Source of the DNA: JBGSLA01 sp965602785
Lineage (GTDB): Bacteria; Desulfobacterota; Desulfobaccia; Desulfobaccales; 0-14-0-80-60-11
Direction: 5' to 3'
Length of the DNA: 8,055 nucleotides
NCBI GenBank assembly: GCA_965602785.1
Contig: CBFDAH010000138.1
Location: forward strand, 1-8,055
The notes below the pieces were generated by a model. It saw only the letters and a list, made by a program, of their open reading frames with translations, was not told where the DNA came from and ran no database searches. Positions 1 to 5,311 of the stretch are shown here, piece after piece. The stretch's first letter is position 1; each line of letters starts with the position of its first letter. The translations under genes and the position numbers were made by a program.

Positions 1-45
1 TGCTGCCCGCCCCCACCCGCCTTTTTATATCCAGCGTAAGGGATT

Positions 46-68
46 GGGGGTGGGGTTTGGGGAGGGGG
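46..68 (+). other. G-quadruplex-forming motif (four G-runs)
   Basis: Four uninterrupted guanine runs (G5, G4, G4, G5) are separated by loops of 1, 3 and 1 nt (T, TTT, A). This satisfies the usual G-quadruplex pattern with loops at the very short, stable end. It lies on the plus strand, which is the template strand for the formate dehydrogenase gene ending at 112. Its last G-runs are also the left arm of the hairpin at 56-101, so quadruplex and hairpin would compete. The motif is seen directly; folding in the cell is inference. Confidence 0.55.
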
Positions 69-101
69 TAAGGGTCTGCGACCCTTAGCCCCCTCCCCAA
101 A
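56..101 (-). terminator. Strong hairpin after fdhA, probable transcription end
   Basis: A nearly perfect inverted repeat of 21 bp per arm (56-76 with 80-101) has one bulged base (G88) and a 3-nt loop (77-79). It starts about 10 nt beyond the fdhA stop codon, so it is well placed to end or stabilise that transcript. The stem base is A-U rich on both sides, but no U-run follows on the minus strand. It is therefore not a textbook intrinsic terminator and may act as a 3'-end-stabilising hairpin or work with Rho. It could serve either strand. Confidence 0.55.
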
Positions 102-111
102 ATCCTTCTTG

Positions 112-2151
112 CTACGCCGCCAGTTTCTCCACCTTGACGGCGCAGGCCTTGAATTCAGGAATCTTGGCGACCGGGTCAAAGGCCGGGTTGGTGAGCATGT
201 TGGCGGCGCTTTCCGCAAAGTGGAAGGGGATGAAGACCACTCCCCGTTTCACGGTATTCATGACTTTCGCCTTGATCTGGATGGTCCCCCGCCGGGAGCT
301 CACCTGCACCCGCTCTCCGTCCTTGATCTTCATGGTCCTGGCGTCCGTGGGGTTGATCTCCACGTAACCTTCCTCCTGCTCATGATGCAGGCTGGGAGAA
401 ATTCGGGTCATGGTCCCGGTGTGATAGTGCACAAAGAGACGGCCGGTGGTGAGCCACATGGGATAGTCCTTATCCACCACCTCGGCCGGCGGCTTGAAGT
501 CGATGGGGGTGAAGGCCCCCTTGCCCCGGGTGAAGCGGTCTTTGTGCAGGAACTGGGTGCCCGGATGGTCTTCCGTGGGGCAGGGCCACTGCAGGCCTTT
601 ATCCGCCAACCGATTGTAGGTTAGGCCCGCATAACTCGGGGTCAGGGTGCGGATCTCCTCGAAGACTTCCTCCGGAGAGTTGTACTCCATAGGGTAACCC
701 AGCCCGGTGGACAGGTCCCGGATGATCTCCCAGTCGGGCCGGGCTTCGCCTTTGGGCGGGATGGCCTCCCGCACCAGGAGCACCCGGCGCTCGGTGTTGG
801 AAAAGGTGCCGCTCTTCTCGGCAAAGGAGGTGCCGGGCAACACAATATTGGCCATCTTGGCCGTCTGGGTCAGAAAAATATCCTGGACGATGAGGATGTC
901 CAGTTGCGACAAAGCCTTTTCCACGTGATGTATGTCCGGGTCACTGACCATGGGGTTTTCCCCCACCACGTAAAGGGCCTTCACCTTGCCTTCTTCGATG
1001 GCCGGTAACATATCCGTGATGGTCATGCCCGGTTTTTTGGGGAGGTCCTTGCCCCAGGCCTTGGAGAATTTCTCGTTGGCGGTCTCGTCGGCTACAGGCT
1101 GGTAACCGGAAAACACGTTGGGGAGGCCACCCATGTCGCAGGCGCCCTGGACGTTGTTCTGGCCCCTAAGGGGATTGACGCCGCCGCCCAGAACCCCGAC
1201 GTTGCCGGTGAGCATGGCCAGGTTGGCCAGGGACTTGACATTGTCCACCCCGGTGGTGTGCTGGGTGATGCCCATGCAGTAGATGATGGAGGCAGGCTTG
1301 GACTTGGCGTACATCTCCGCCATGGCCCGGAGGGTCTCCGCTTCGATGCCGGTGATCTCGGCCACCTTGTCCGGAGGGTATTCTTCGAGCTTGGCGGCCA
1401 GCTCCACAAAGCCCTCGGTGCGTTCGTCAATATATTCCTGGTCCTGCCAGCCCTCTTTTAAAATGATGTGCATGAGGCCGTTGATCAGGGCCACGTCGGT
1501 CCCCAGCCCCTGCTGAACGGCTAGGTCGGCCAGTTCCGCCATCTGGATGTGCCGGGGGTCGGCCACGATGATTTTAGCCCCGCTGGCCTTGGCCCGAAAG
1601 ATCCACTTGGCAGCGATGGGATGGTTTTCCGTGGTGTTGGACCCGATGATGAAGATACAACTGGCTTCCGTCAGCTCCGGCAAAGAGTTGGTCATCGCTC
1701 CAGAACCAAAGGCCGCGGCCAGACCGACCACGGTGGAGCTGTGTCAGAGACGGGCGCAGTGGTCAATATTATTGGTGCCGATGGCCGCCCGGGCGAACTT
1801 ATTCAGCAAGAAGTTCTCTTCGTTCGTAACCTTGGCGGAGGCCAGCACTGCCACGGCGTCGGGGCCGTGGGTATCTATCACGCTCTTAAAGCCTTGGATT
1901 GTAGCGTCCATGGCCTCGTCCCAGCTTACCGGCACCAGATTGCCATCCCTGCGCATGAGCGGTTTGGTCAGCCGGCGCTCGCTTTCGATGAACTCATGAA
2001 TGTTCCAGCCCTTGATACAAAGACTACCTTCGCTCACCGGATGGGTCTTCACCGGCAGCGTCCCGACGACCTCGCCATCCAGCACCTCAAGCAACATGCC
2101 ACAACCGCAACCGCAGTAGGAACAGGTAGTATATACAGTGCGAAAATCCAT
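112..2151 (-). CDS. fdhA: Formate dehydrogenase, alpha (catalytic) subunit, selenocysteine-containing
   Basis: Catalytic subunit of a molybdenum/tungsten bis-MGD formate dehydrogenase, interconverting formate and CO2. It is one reading frame of 679 residues with an in-frame UGA (complement of 1744-1746) read as selenocysteine 136. The N-terminal [4Fe-4S] cysteines are C10, C13, C17 and C45, and K47 matches the electron-relay lysine of E. coli FDH-H. Around the UGA the protein reads HCARL-Sec-HSSTVVGL, continuing into GSGAMTN, which aligns with the FDH-H active site. Catalytic partners are Sec136, His137 and Arg329 (within NPLRGQNNVQGACDMG). The C-terminal dinucleotide-binding domain covers about residues 560-679. 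AGGAG (2158-2162) lies 6 nt before the ATG. There is no N-terminal [2Fe-2S]/NuoG-like extension, so size and layout resemble FDH-H. No electron-transfer subunit is encoded in the window. An annotation that ignores Sec would wrongly split it at the UGA. Confidence 0.96.
1713..1733 (-). promoter_or_regulatory. Bacterial SECIS element of fdhA
   Basis: In the fdhA mRNA, 10 nt after the UGA, an 8-bp stem (1726-1733 with 1713-1720, two of the pairs G-U) carries the 5-nt loop GGUCU. The GGUCU loop is the SelB-binding feature of the E. coli fdhF SECIS, and the distance from the UGA is nearly the same. The hairpin should recruit SelB-GTP-Sec-tRNA so that the UGA is decoded instead of terminating. It lies inside the coding sequence, so its bases are also constrained by the protein. 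Confidence 0.9.
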
Positions 2152-2213
2152 GGATGTCTCCTAAGCCCTATAGTTTACTCGTAAAAATAGTCCTCTCAGA
2201 CTAACCCTTGTCC

Positions 2214-2241
2214 ATATTATCACAAATGCTACCCCAGTCAA
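2214..2241 (-). promoter_or_regulatory. Sigma70-type promoter of fdhA
   Basis: On the minus strand, TTGACT (2236-2241) and TAATAT (2214-2219) are separated by 16 nt. Both are close to the TTGACA/TATAAT consensus. A start near 2207 would give a leader of about 55 nt before the fdhA ATG at 2151. It supports fdhA being transcribed on its own, separately from the L25 unit that ends at the terminator at 2433-2460. No sigma54-type GG-N10-GC site was noticed here. Confidence 0.65.
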
Positions 2242-2277
2242 GGTGAAAAGAGCTTGGGAAGGTTGATTCACAGGAGC

Positions 2278-2424
2278 TTAGGCCTCGCCGCTGAACAAGG
2301 CTTTTTCCCCGGTGAGCTGAACAGAAGGTTCATCCAGCCAAAGCACCAGGAAGTCCCGGGCTAAAGCTTGGTAGATGATGCATCCGCCATGCTTTTCCCC
2401 AACGTTGTGCAGGTCCGGCACCAT
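2278..2424 (-). CDS. Possible small hypothetical protein (48 aa)
   Basis: A short open frame runs from an ATG at 2424 to TAA at 2278-2280 in the gap between the L25 terminator and the fdhA promoter. The product begins MVPDLHNVGEKHGG and ends GEKALFSGEA. It has one hydrophobic/aromatic patch (residues 24-29, FLVLWL), a single Cys, no signal peptide and no family I recognise. GCAGGG lies only 2 nt before the ATG, too close for a normal Shine-Dalgarno site, and the frame starts just past a strong terminator, so it would need its own promoter. It may be a chance ORF or the remnant of a gene. Confidence 0.25.
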   Translation of the reverse strand: MVPDLHNVGEKHGGCIIYQALARDFLVLWLDEPSVQLTGEKALFSGEA

Positions 2425-2432
2425 GACCCTGC

Positions 2433-2460
2433 AAAAAAAAAGCGGTGCCAAAAGCACCGC
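2433..2460 (-). terminator. Intrinsic terminator of rplY
   Basis: On the minus strand a perfect 7-bp stem GCGGTGC/GCACCGC (2454-2460 with 2442-2448) with a 5-nt loop is followed at once by nine T (2433-2441). It begins 22 nt after the L25 stop codon. This is a textbook Rho-independent terminator and marks the end of the HU/SRP RNA/L25 unit. Confidence 0.93.
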
Positions 2461-2482
2461 AGTTCTCTGTTCAAAGGGGAGA

Positions 2483-3127
2483 TTACCCCTCTTCTTCGCC
2501 AGCTTCCTCCTCGGCCGCCACCTCGGCCGCGGCTTCCTCTTCTTCCAACGGGATCTCCTCGACGACCTCCTCCACTCTGGGAGCGGCGGCCACCACGATG
2601 AGTTCATCCGGATCGCCCAGGATTTCCACCTTGTCCGAAAGGACAATATCCCGTACGCGGACGCCATCGCCGATCTCAGAGAGACTGGAGATGTCCACCA
2701 CGATCCGCTCCGGCAATTCCTGGGGCAAACTCTCCACCTCCAGATCAGTCAGACCATGGACGATTATGGCGCTGAATTCCTTGACCGCCGGGGCTGTGCC
2801 AGTCAGTTCGATGCTCACTTTGGCGCGAATTTTTTCCGTCAGGGAGACGGCCTGGAAGTCCAGGTGCAGAAGGCGGTTTTTGATATAATCGCGCTGCTTC
2901 TCCCGCACCAGCGTAGGGTATTCCTTCCCGTCCAGTTGAATGGTAACCAGGCTGGATGACGTCAGATGGGACAGCGTCAATGAGGTCTCGTGGGCGTCCA
3001 GCATGATGGGGGTGGATTCTATGCGGTGCCCATACAACACCGCCGGGAGTTTCCCGGCGCGGCGCAACGCGCCCACCTGTTTGCCGATCACCTCACGCCT
3101 GGTAGCTTGTAGAACAACTCTCTCCAT
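2483..3127 (-). CDS. rplY: 50S ribosomal protein L25 (TL5/CTC type)
   Basis: Long-form L25/TL5/CTC protein, which binds 5S rRNA in the large ribosomal subunit. The N-terminal 5S-binding domain (about residues 1-92) has the family hallmarks ATRREVIGK, GALRRAGKLPAVLYG and, further on, VREKQRDYIKNRLLHLDF. The second beta-rich TL5 domain spans about 95-185 (KVSIELTGTAPAVKE, LPERIVVDISSL). Residues about 187-214 form an extremely acidic Glu/Ala tail. At 214 aa it is close to Thermus TL5/CTC and much longer than the single-domain E. coli L25. AAGGAG (3137-3142) lies 9 nt before the ATG, fixing the start. It sits 44 nt after the SRP RNA and ends in a strong terminator. The common neighbours prs and pth are not adjacent here. 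Confidence 0.96.
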   Translation of the reverse strand: MERVVLQATRREVIGKQVGALRRAGKLPAVLYGHRIESTPIMLDAHETSLTLSHLTSSSLVTIQLDGKEYPTLVREKQRDYIKNRLLHLDFQAVSLTEKIRAKVSIELTGTAPAVKEFSAIIVHGLTDLEVESLPQELPERIVVDISSLSEIGDGVRVRDIVLSDKVEILGDPDELIVVAAAPRVEEVVEEIPLEEEEAAAEVAAEEEAGEEEG

Positions 3128-3171
3128 GAATGGTTACTCCTTGAAACAATTAACCAAAACGCACCAACAAA

Positions 3172-3442
3172 CCTGGCCGTGCACCCTCCTTCGGGTCCGC
3201 CACAGGCAGTTGGGCCAACCAAGGGGTGAAGGATTAGCCATCGCCACGACACAGCCGGCCCGGTTTACCGCTGCTTCCTTCCGGACCTGACGGGGTTCAC
3301 CAGCGTCTGTTGCGTGGGAGCCAATCCGCCCACCTGGCCGCCGTCCCTGACTGCGCTGCAACCCTCTAAGAGGGAGTTCAACCCCGCATAAGCGGTTTTC
3401 GGGTTACAGGGCACCGCTAGCTCCCCGTCTAGCACGACCAGG
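3172..3442 (-). ncRNA. ffs: Signal recognition particle RNA, large (Alu-containing) bacterial type
   Basis: RNA scaffold of SRP, which with Ffh targets nascent membrane and secreted proteins. Domain IV is unmistakable: GTCAGGTCCGGAAGGAAGCA within 3270-3291 is the universal Ffh-binding loop. The 5' part (GTGCTAG..GGGGAG.TAGCGGTGCCCTGTA, about 3398-3436) matches the Alu domain of B. subtilis scRNA. The 3' end GGTGCACGG also matches that RNA. Ends were set by the closing helix: 3432-3442 pairs with 3172-3182 over 11 bp with one G-U, giving 271 nt, the same length as B. subtilis scRNA. It starts 12 nt after the HU stop and ends 44 nt before the L25 start. No convincing promoter precedes it, so it may be processed from the HU transcript. 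Exact mature ends are inferred. Confidence 0.94.
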
Positions 3443-3454
3443 TTTTAAGCTGTG

Positions 3455-3730
3455 TCAGTTGTCGACGAGCTCTCCTAGTTCTTTGCCGACCTTGAAGAAG
3501 GGGAGCTTTTTGCCCCCTACTTCAATGATGTCCCCGGTCTTGGGGTTCCTACCCTTGTAGCCGTTGTAGTACTTGACTTTAAAGCTGCCGAAGCCCCGGA
3601 TCTCAATACGCTCATTTCCGATCAAGGCCTCCGCCATATTCTCGAAGATAGCGTTCACCACCATCTCTGCTTTTTTCAGGGTGAGGTTCTCATCCTTGGC
3701 CAAGGCTTCGATGAGCTGGGATTTATTCAT
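3455..3730 (-). CDS. HU/IHF-family DNA-binding protein (IHF-beta-like)
   Basis: Small nucleoid protein of 91 aa, the usual size of the family, that dimerises and bends DNA. The N-terminal helices begin MNKSQLIEALA. The central signature is RIEIRGFGSF (41-50), followed by the beta-arm with RNPKTG (61-66), where P63 is the intercalating proline. The end KLPFFKVGKEL (75-85) is the usual C-terminal motif. RIEIRGFGSF and the F-F-K-x-G-K-E-L ending lean to IHF beta rather than classical HU, but one subunit alone cannot settle this. AGAGGAG (3740-3746) lies 9 nt before the ATG. The gene is the first of a tight minus-strand cluster with the SRP RNA and L25. Confidence 0.94.
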   Translation of the reverse strand: MNKSQLIEALAKDENLTLKKAEMVVNAIFENMAEALIGNERIEIRGFGSFKVKYYNGYKGRNPKTGDIIEVGGKKLPFFKVGKELGELVDN

Positions 3731-3805
3731 AGAACGCTTCTCCTCTGGGGAATCGGCCGGGGGTCATTTCTCGGGGCCCGGCCTAGACATAGGCTAATTG
3801 TTTGA

Positions 3806-3834
3806 ATAATATACAAAAAAAGATTGGGGGTAAA
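3806..3834 (-). promoter_or_regulatory. Putative promoter of the HU-SRP RNA-L25 unit
   Basis: On the minus strand, TTTACC (3829-3834) and TATTAT (3806-3811) are separated by 17 nt, with a run of seven T in the spacer. The -10 matches the consensus in five of six bases; the -35 is weaker. Transcription would start near 3799 and give a leader of about 70 nt before the HU ATG. As no clear promoter is visible before the SRP RNA or L25, this one may drive all three genes. Confidence 0.5.
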
Positions 3835-4202
3835 GTAAAAAAATGACCGCCTCCAAAAGAGCTATTTCCTAGTTCAGACTCGGCCCCTCATACTGGCAGA
3901 GCCTGGACTGCCTCACCCCGGGAAAATCTGTCTGGGGAAAAAACTGGAGGCCTTTTATTACTTTTTTCAAGCCCTTGGGCTACTTGCCCTTCTCAATGAG
4001 ATTTTCCTGCTGCGCCGGTGCGAATACCCGGGTTATGTGGTAATCAGGTTTACCATAATATCCAAAGAATATCCAACTGACGGGCCAGGACCGGCGGAAA
4101 AATTCGCCTGGATACACTGAGACTGTGGGAAAAACCACTTGCAGAGAGGACGAAGAGGCCTTTGGCCCCCCCTCCCGCTAAATTATTTGATAAAATCTCA
4201 AA
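3835..4202. other. Divergent intergenic region, left half, no gene seen
   Basis: No coding frame of useful length is visible on either strand between the HU promoter and the plus-strand leader. On the plus strand, GCCTC (3910-3914) can pair with GAGGC (3947-3951) around CCCC/GGGG (3916-3919 with 3934-3937), followed by CTTTTATTACTTTTTT. This is terminator-like, but there is no plus-strand gene upstream for it to end. GCCCTTGGGC (3971-3980) and GTGG-GAAAAA-CCAC (about 4125-4138) are minor hairpins. The repeats at 4038-4076 are listed separately. Confidence 0.5.
4038..4076. repeat. Inverted repeat plus tandem direct repeat (operator-like)
   Basis: TGGTAA (4038-4043) and TTACCA (4050-4055) form a perfect 6-bp inverted repeat around TCAGGT. 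Two nt on, AATATCCAA occurs twice (4057-4065 and 4068-4076) with a start-to-start distance of 11 bp, about one helical turn. Such phasing is typical of cooperative regulator binding sites. The site lies in the divergent region between the two transcription units. Seen directly; a regulatory role is inference. Confidence 0.35.
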
Positions 4203-4231
4203 TTGACTGTATGAGACGAACCAGGTAAATT
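4203..4231 (+). promoter_or_regulatory. Putative sigma70 promoter of the structured leader
   Basis: TTGACT (4203-4208) and TAAATT (4226-4231) are separated by exactly 17 nt. The -35 matches consensus in five of six bases, the -10 in four. The predicted start near 4237-4239 coincides with the first base of the helix closing the downstream RNA structure, which supports the assignment. It would drive the leader and the START/phosphoesterase/CLC genes. Confidence 0.55.
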
Positions 4232-4236
4232 TTACA

Positions 4237-4438
4237 GGTAACCGGCCACGCGGTCAGATGAGGCCGGCGCCTGAGTGTCTCCCGGCAGGCTGACGGGCCT
4301 GAGCCGGAGGATGAGATGATCCGGGGGAGGATAAGCCTCAATCGAGGTTGAGTTAAGGGAAGATCAAGACGCCACCGTGGCGAAAGTTTACCAGGAACCG
4401 GTTGCCATCGGAAACCGTTGCTCAGGTAAACCTTTTCT
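4237..4438 (+). ncRNA. Candidate structured leader RNA (riboswitch-like) or small RNA
   Basis: About 200 nt of hairpin-rich non-coding sequence lies between a promoter-like site and the START-domain gene. A closing helix GGTAACCGG (4237-4245) with CCGGTTGCC (4398-4406) has 9 bp with one G-U. GCCACG (4245-4250) with CGTGGC (4376-4381) can stack beneath it. Local stems inside are GCCTG/CAGGC (4269-4273 with 4286-4290), CCGGC/GCCGG (4264-4268 with 4303-4307), or alternatively CCGGA/TCCGG (4304-4308 with 4320-4324), then CTCAA/TTGAG (4337-4341 with 4348-4352). The closing helix cannot coexist with the full terminator-like hairpin at 4386-4431. It lacks the hallmark sequences of the TPP, FMN, SAM-I, glycine, c-di-GMP and fluoride classes, and only loosely recalls cobalamin pieces (TTAAGGGAA). 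A trans-acting RNA such as 6S is the alternative. Pairings were found by eye; no energies were computed. Confidence 0.45.
4386..4438 (+). terminator. Terminator-like hairpin ending the leader RNA
   Basis: GTTTACC (4386-4392) pairs with GGTAAAC (4425-4431) over 7 bp. Inside, AA-CGGTT (bulged C4398) pairs with AACCG-TT (4413-4419), and CC/GG (4405-4406 with 4410-4411) closes a 3-nt loop. CTTTTCT follows. The U-run has only four residues between cytosines, so termination may be partial. The inner arm (4396-4406) is the same sequence that closes the upstream leader structure, hence a possible attenuator. About 70 nt separate it from the first possible start codon of the next gene. Confidence 0.45.
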
Positions 4439-4495
4439 GATCACCTGAGAGTCTATTGTCATCCCCCTTTAATTCCAACCTTTTTCACTGCCTTT

Positions 4496-4501
4496 AAGGA
4501 G
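4496..4501 (+). promoter_or_regulatory. Shine-Dalgarno AAGGAG pointing to a CUG start
   Basis: A consensus AAGGAG ends 8 nt before CTG at 4510-4512, which is in frame with the START-domain gene. No ATG, GTG or TTG lies at a proper distance from it. The annotated ATG at 4543 has only GAGGT two nt before it, too close, or AGGA 15 nt away. The site therefore favours a non-canonical start that adds 11 residues (MEKPLGKRARY) to the protein. Confidence 0.5.
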
Positions 4502-4542
4502 CGTATATCCTGGAAAAGCCATTAGGAAAGCGGGCGAGGTAC

Positions 4543-5268
4543 ATGCTGGGGGGGATCAGACGATGGGTGTGGCCCCCGGTTTACCTCCTGATAGTTTTGC
4601 TCGGCGCTTTAGGGTTTCCCCATTTTTCTGGGGCCCGAGACCTTAACAGCCGGCTGGGGGCAGGAGAAATCATCACCTCCGTAAAAAATATTGACGGCAC
4701 TCCCCTCAAACGGGGCGAAGCCATCGGTGTGGTTGACGCTTCCCCCGACAAGGTCTGGCAGGTGATAACCGACGCCAATCATTTCTCGGAATTCATGCCC
4801 CGTACTCTGAAAAGCCGGGTGGTACCGCCGGATAAGCTGGAAGTGCTTCTGCAAAAAAAGCCCACCCAGCCCCAAGAGGTGGAAGCCATCCTGGGGCCCA
4901 CCCCGCCAGATCCGGCCCTCTTTCAGGTTCCCAACCAGAAATACTTCATGTATCTCTACAGCCTCCTGGACTTTCCCTGGCCGTTGGGCAATCGGTGGTA
5001 TGTCATCAAAGTCATGCGGGACGAAACTAAGGCTTCACAAAAGATCTATATTTCTACCTGGTCGCTGTTGCTGGGCAATATGCGGGAAAACCGGGGCGAA
5101 TGGCGGCTGGAGCCTTTCGGAGACCAGAAAACCAAAGTTTATTATAAACTTATAGCTGATTCGGGAGTCATCCTCCCCCAATTCTTCATCAAGCGGGCTA
5201 CAAACGTCACCTTGCCCAGGTTAATAGATGCAGTCAGAAAACGGGTGGCCCAAATTCCCCCGCAATGA
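4543..5268 (+). CDS. Secreted START/SRPBCC-fold (polyketide cyclase/COQ10-like) protein
   Basis: A 241-aa protein with a signal peptide or membrane anchor. Arginines (RRW, 6-8) precede a hydrophobic core (about 12-26, VYLLIVLLGALGF), and a likely signal peptidase site follows SGA near residue 31. The mature part is a lipid/hydrophobic-ligand-binding START-like fold: GVVDASPDKVWQVITDANHF with EFMPR (about 61-87) is the typical first strand and helix, and the end DSGVILPQFFIKRA plus TLPRLIDAVRKRV is the typical long C-terminal helix. It probably binds a lipid or quinone-like ligand in the periplasm; the ligand is unknown. The ATG at 4543 is the conventional choice, but CTG at 4510 with AAGGAG 8 nt upstream is at least as well supported. 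It follows the structured leader and lies 43 nt before the phosphoesterase. Confidence 0.85.
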   Translation: MLGGIRRWVWPPVYLLIVLLGALGFPHFSGARDLNSRLGAGEIITSVKNIDGTPLKRGEAIGVVDASPDKVWQVITDANHFSEFMPRTLKSRVVPPDKLEVLLQKKPTQPQEVEAILGPTPPDPALFQVPNQKYFMYLYSLLDFPWPLGNRWYVIKVMRDETKASQKIYISTWSLLLGNMRENRGEWRLEPFGDQKTKVYYKLIADSGVILPQFFIKRATNVTLPRLIDAVRKRVAQIPPQ

Positions 5269-5311
5269 GAAGATTCATTATCTGGTTGGAAAATATGACA
5301 GGACGTGAAAC

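Noticed and set aside
109..624. Open frames on the plus strand antisense to fdhA (also 1549-2184)
   Set aside because: They mirror the codon structure of fdhA, have no family features or ribosome sites, and fdhA is unmistakable.
1729..2151. A truncated N-terminal formate dehydrogenase fragment followed by a second gene or frameshifted pseudogene
   Set aside because: Both parts are in the same frame, separated only by TGA at the known selenocysteine position and followed by a matching SECIS hairpin, so it is one intact selenoprotein gene.
2375..2959. Plus-strand open frame of 194 codons across rplY
   Set aside because: It overlaps the L25 gene and its terminator in antisense, and its product resembles nothing coherent.
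3910..3970. Terminator on the plus strand (GCCTC/GAGGC with CTTTTATTACTTTTTT)
   Set aside because: The stem is split by a 9-nt one-sided loop and no plus-strand transcript is known upstream. It is too weak to list as a terminator.
4237..4438. Cobalamin riboswitch
   Set aside because: TTAAGGGAA and CGCCACCGTG loosely recall it, but the B12 box (GCCAGGAGACCTGCC-like) is not intact, and the P4/P5 hairpins between these elements are missing.
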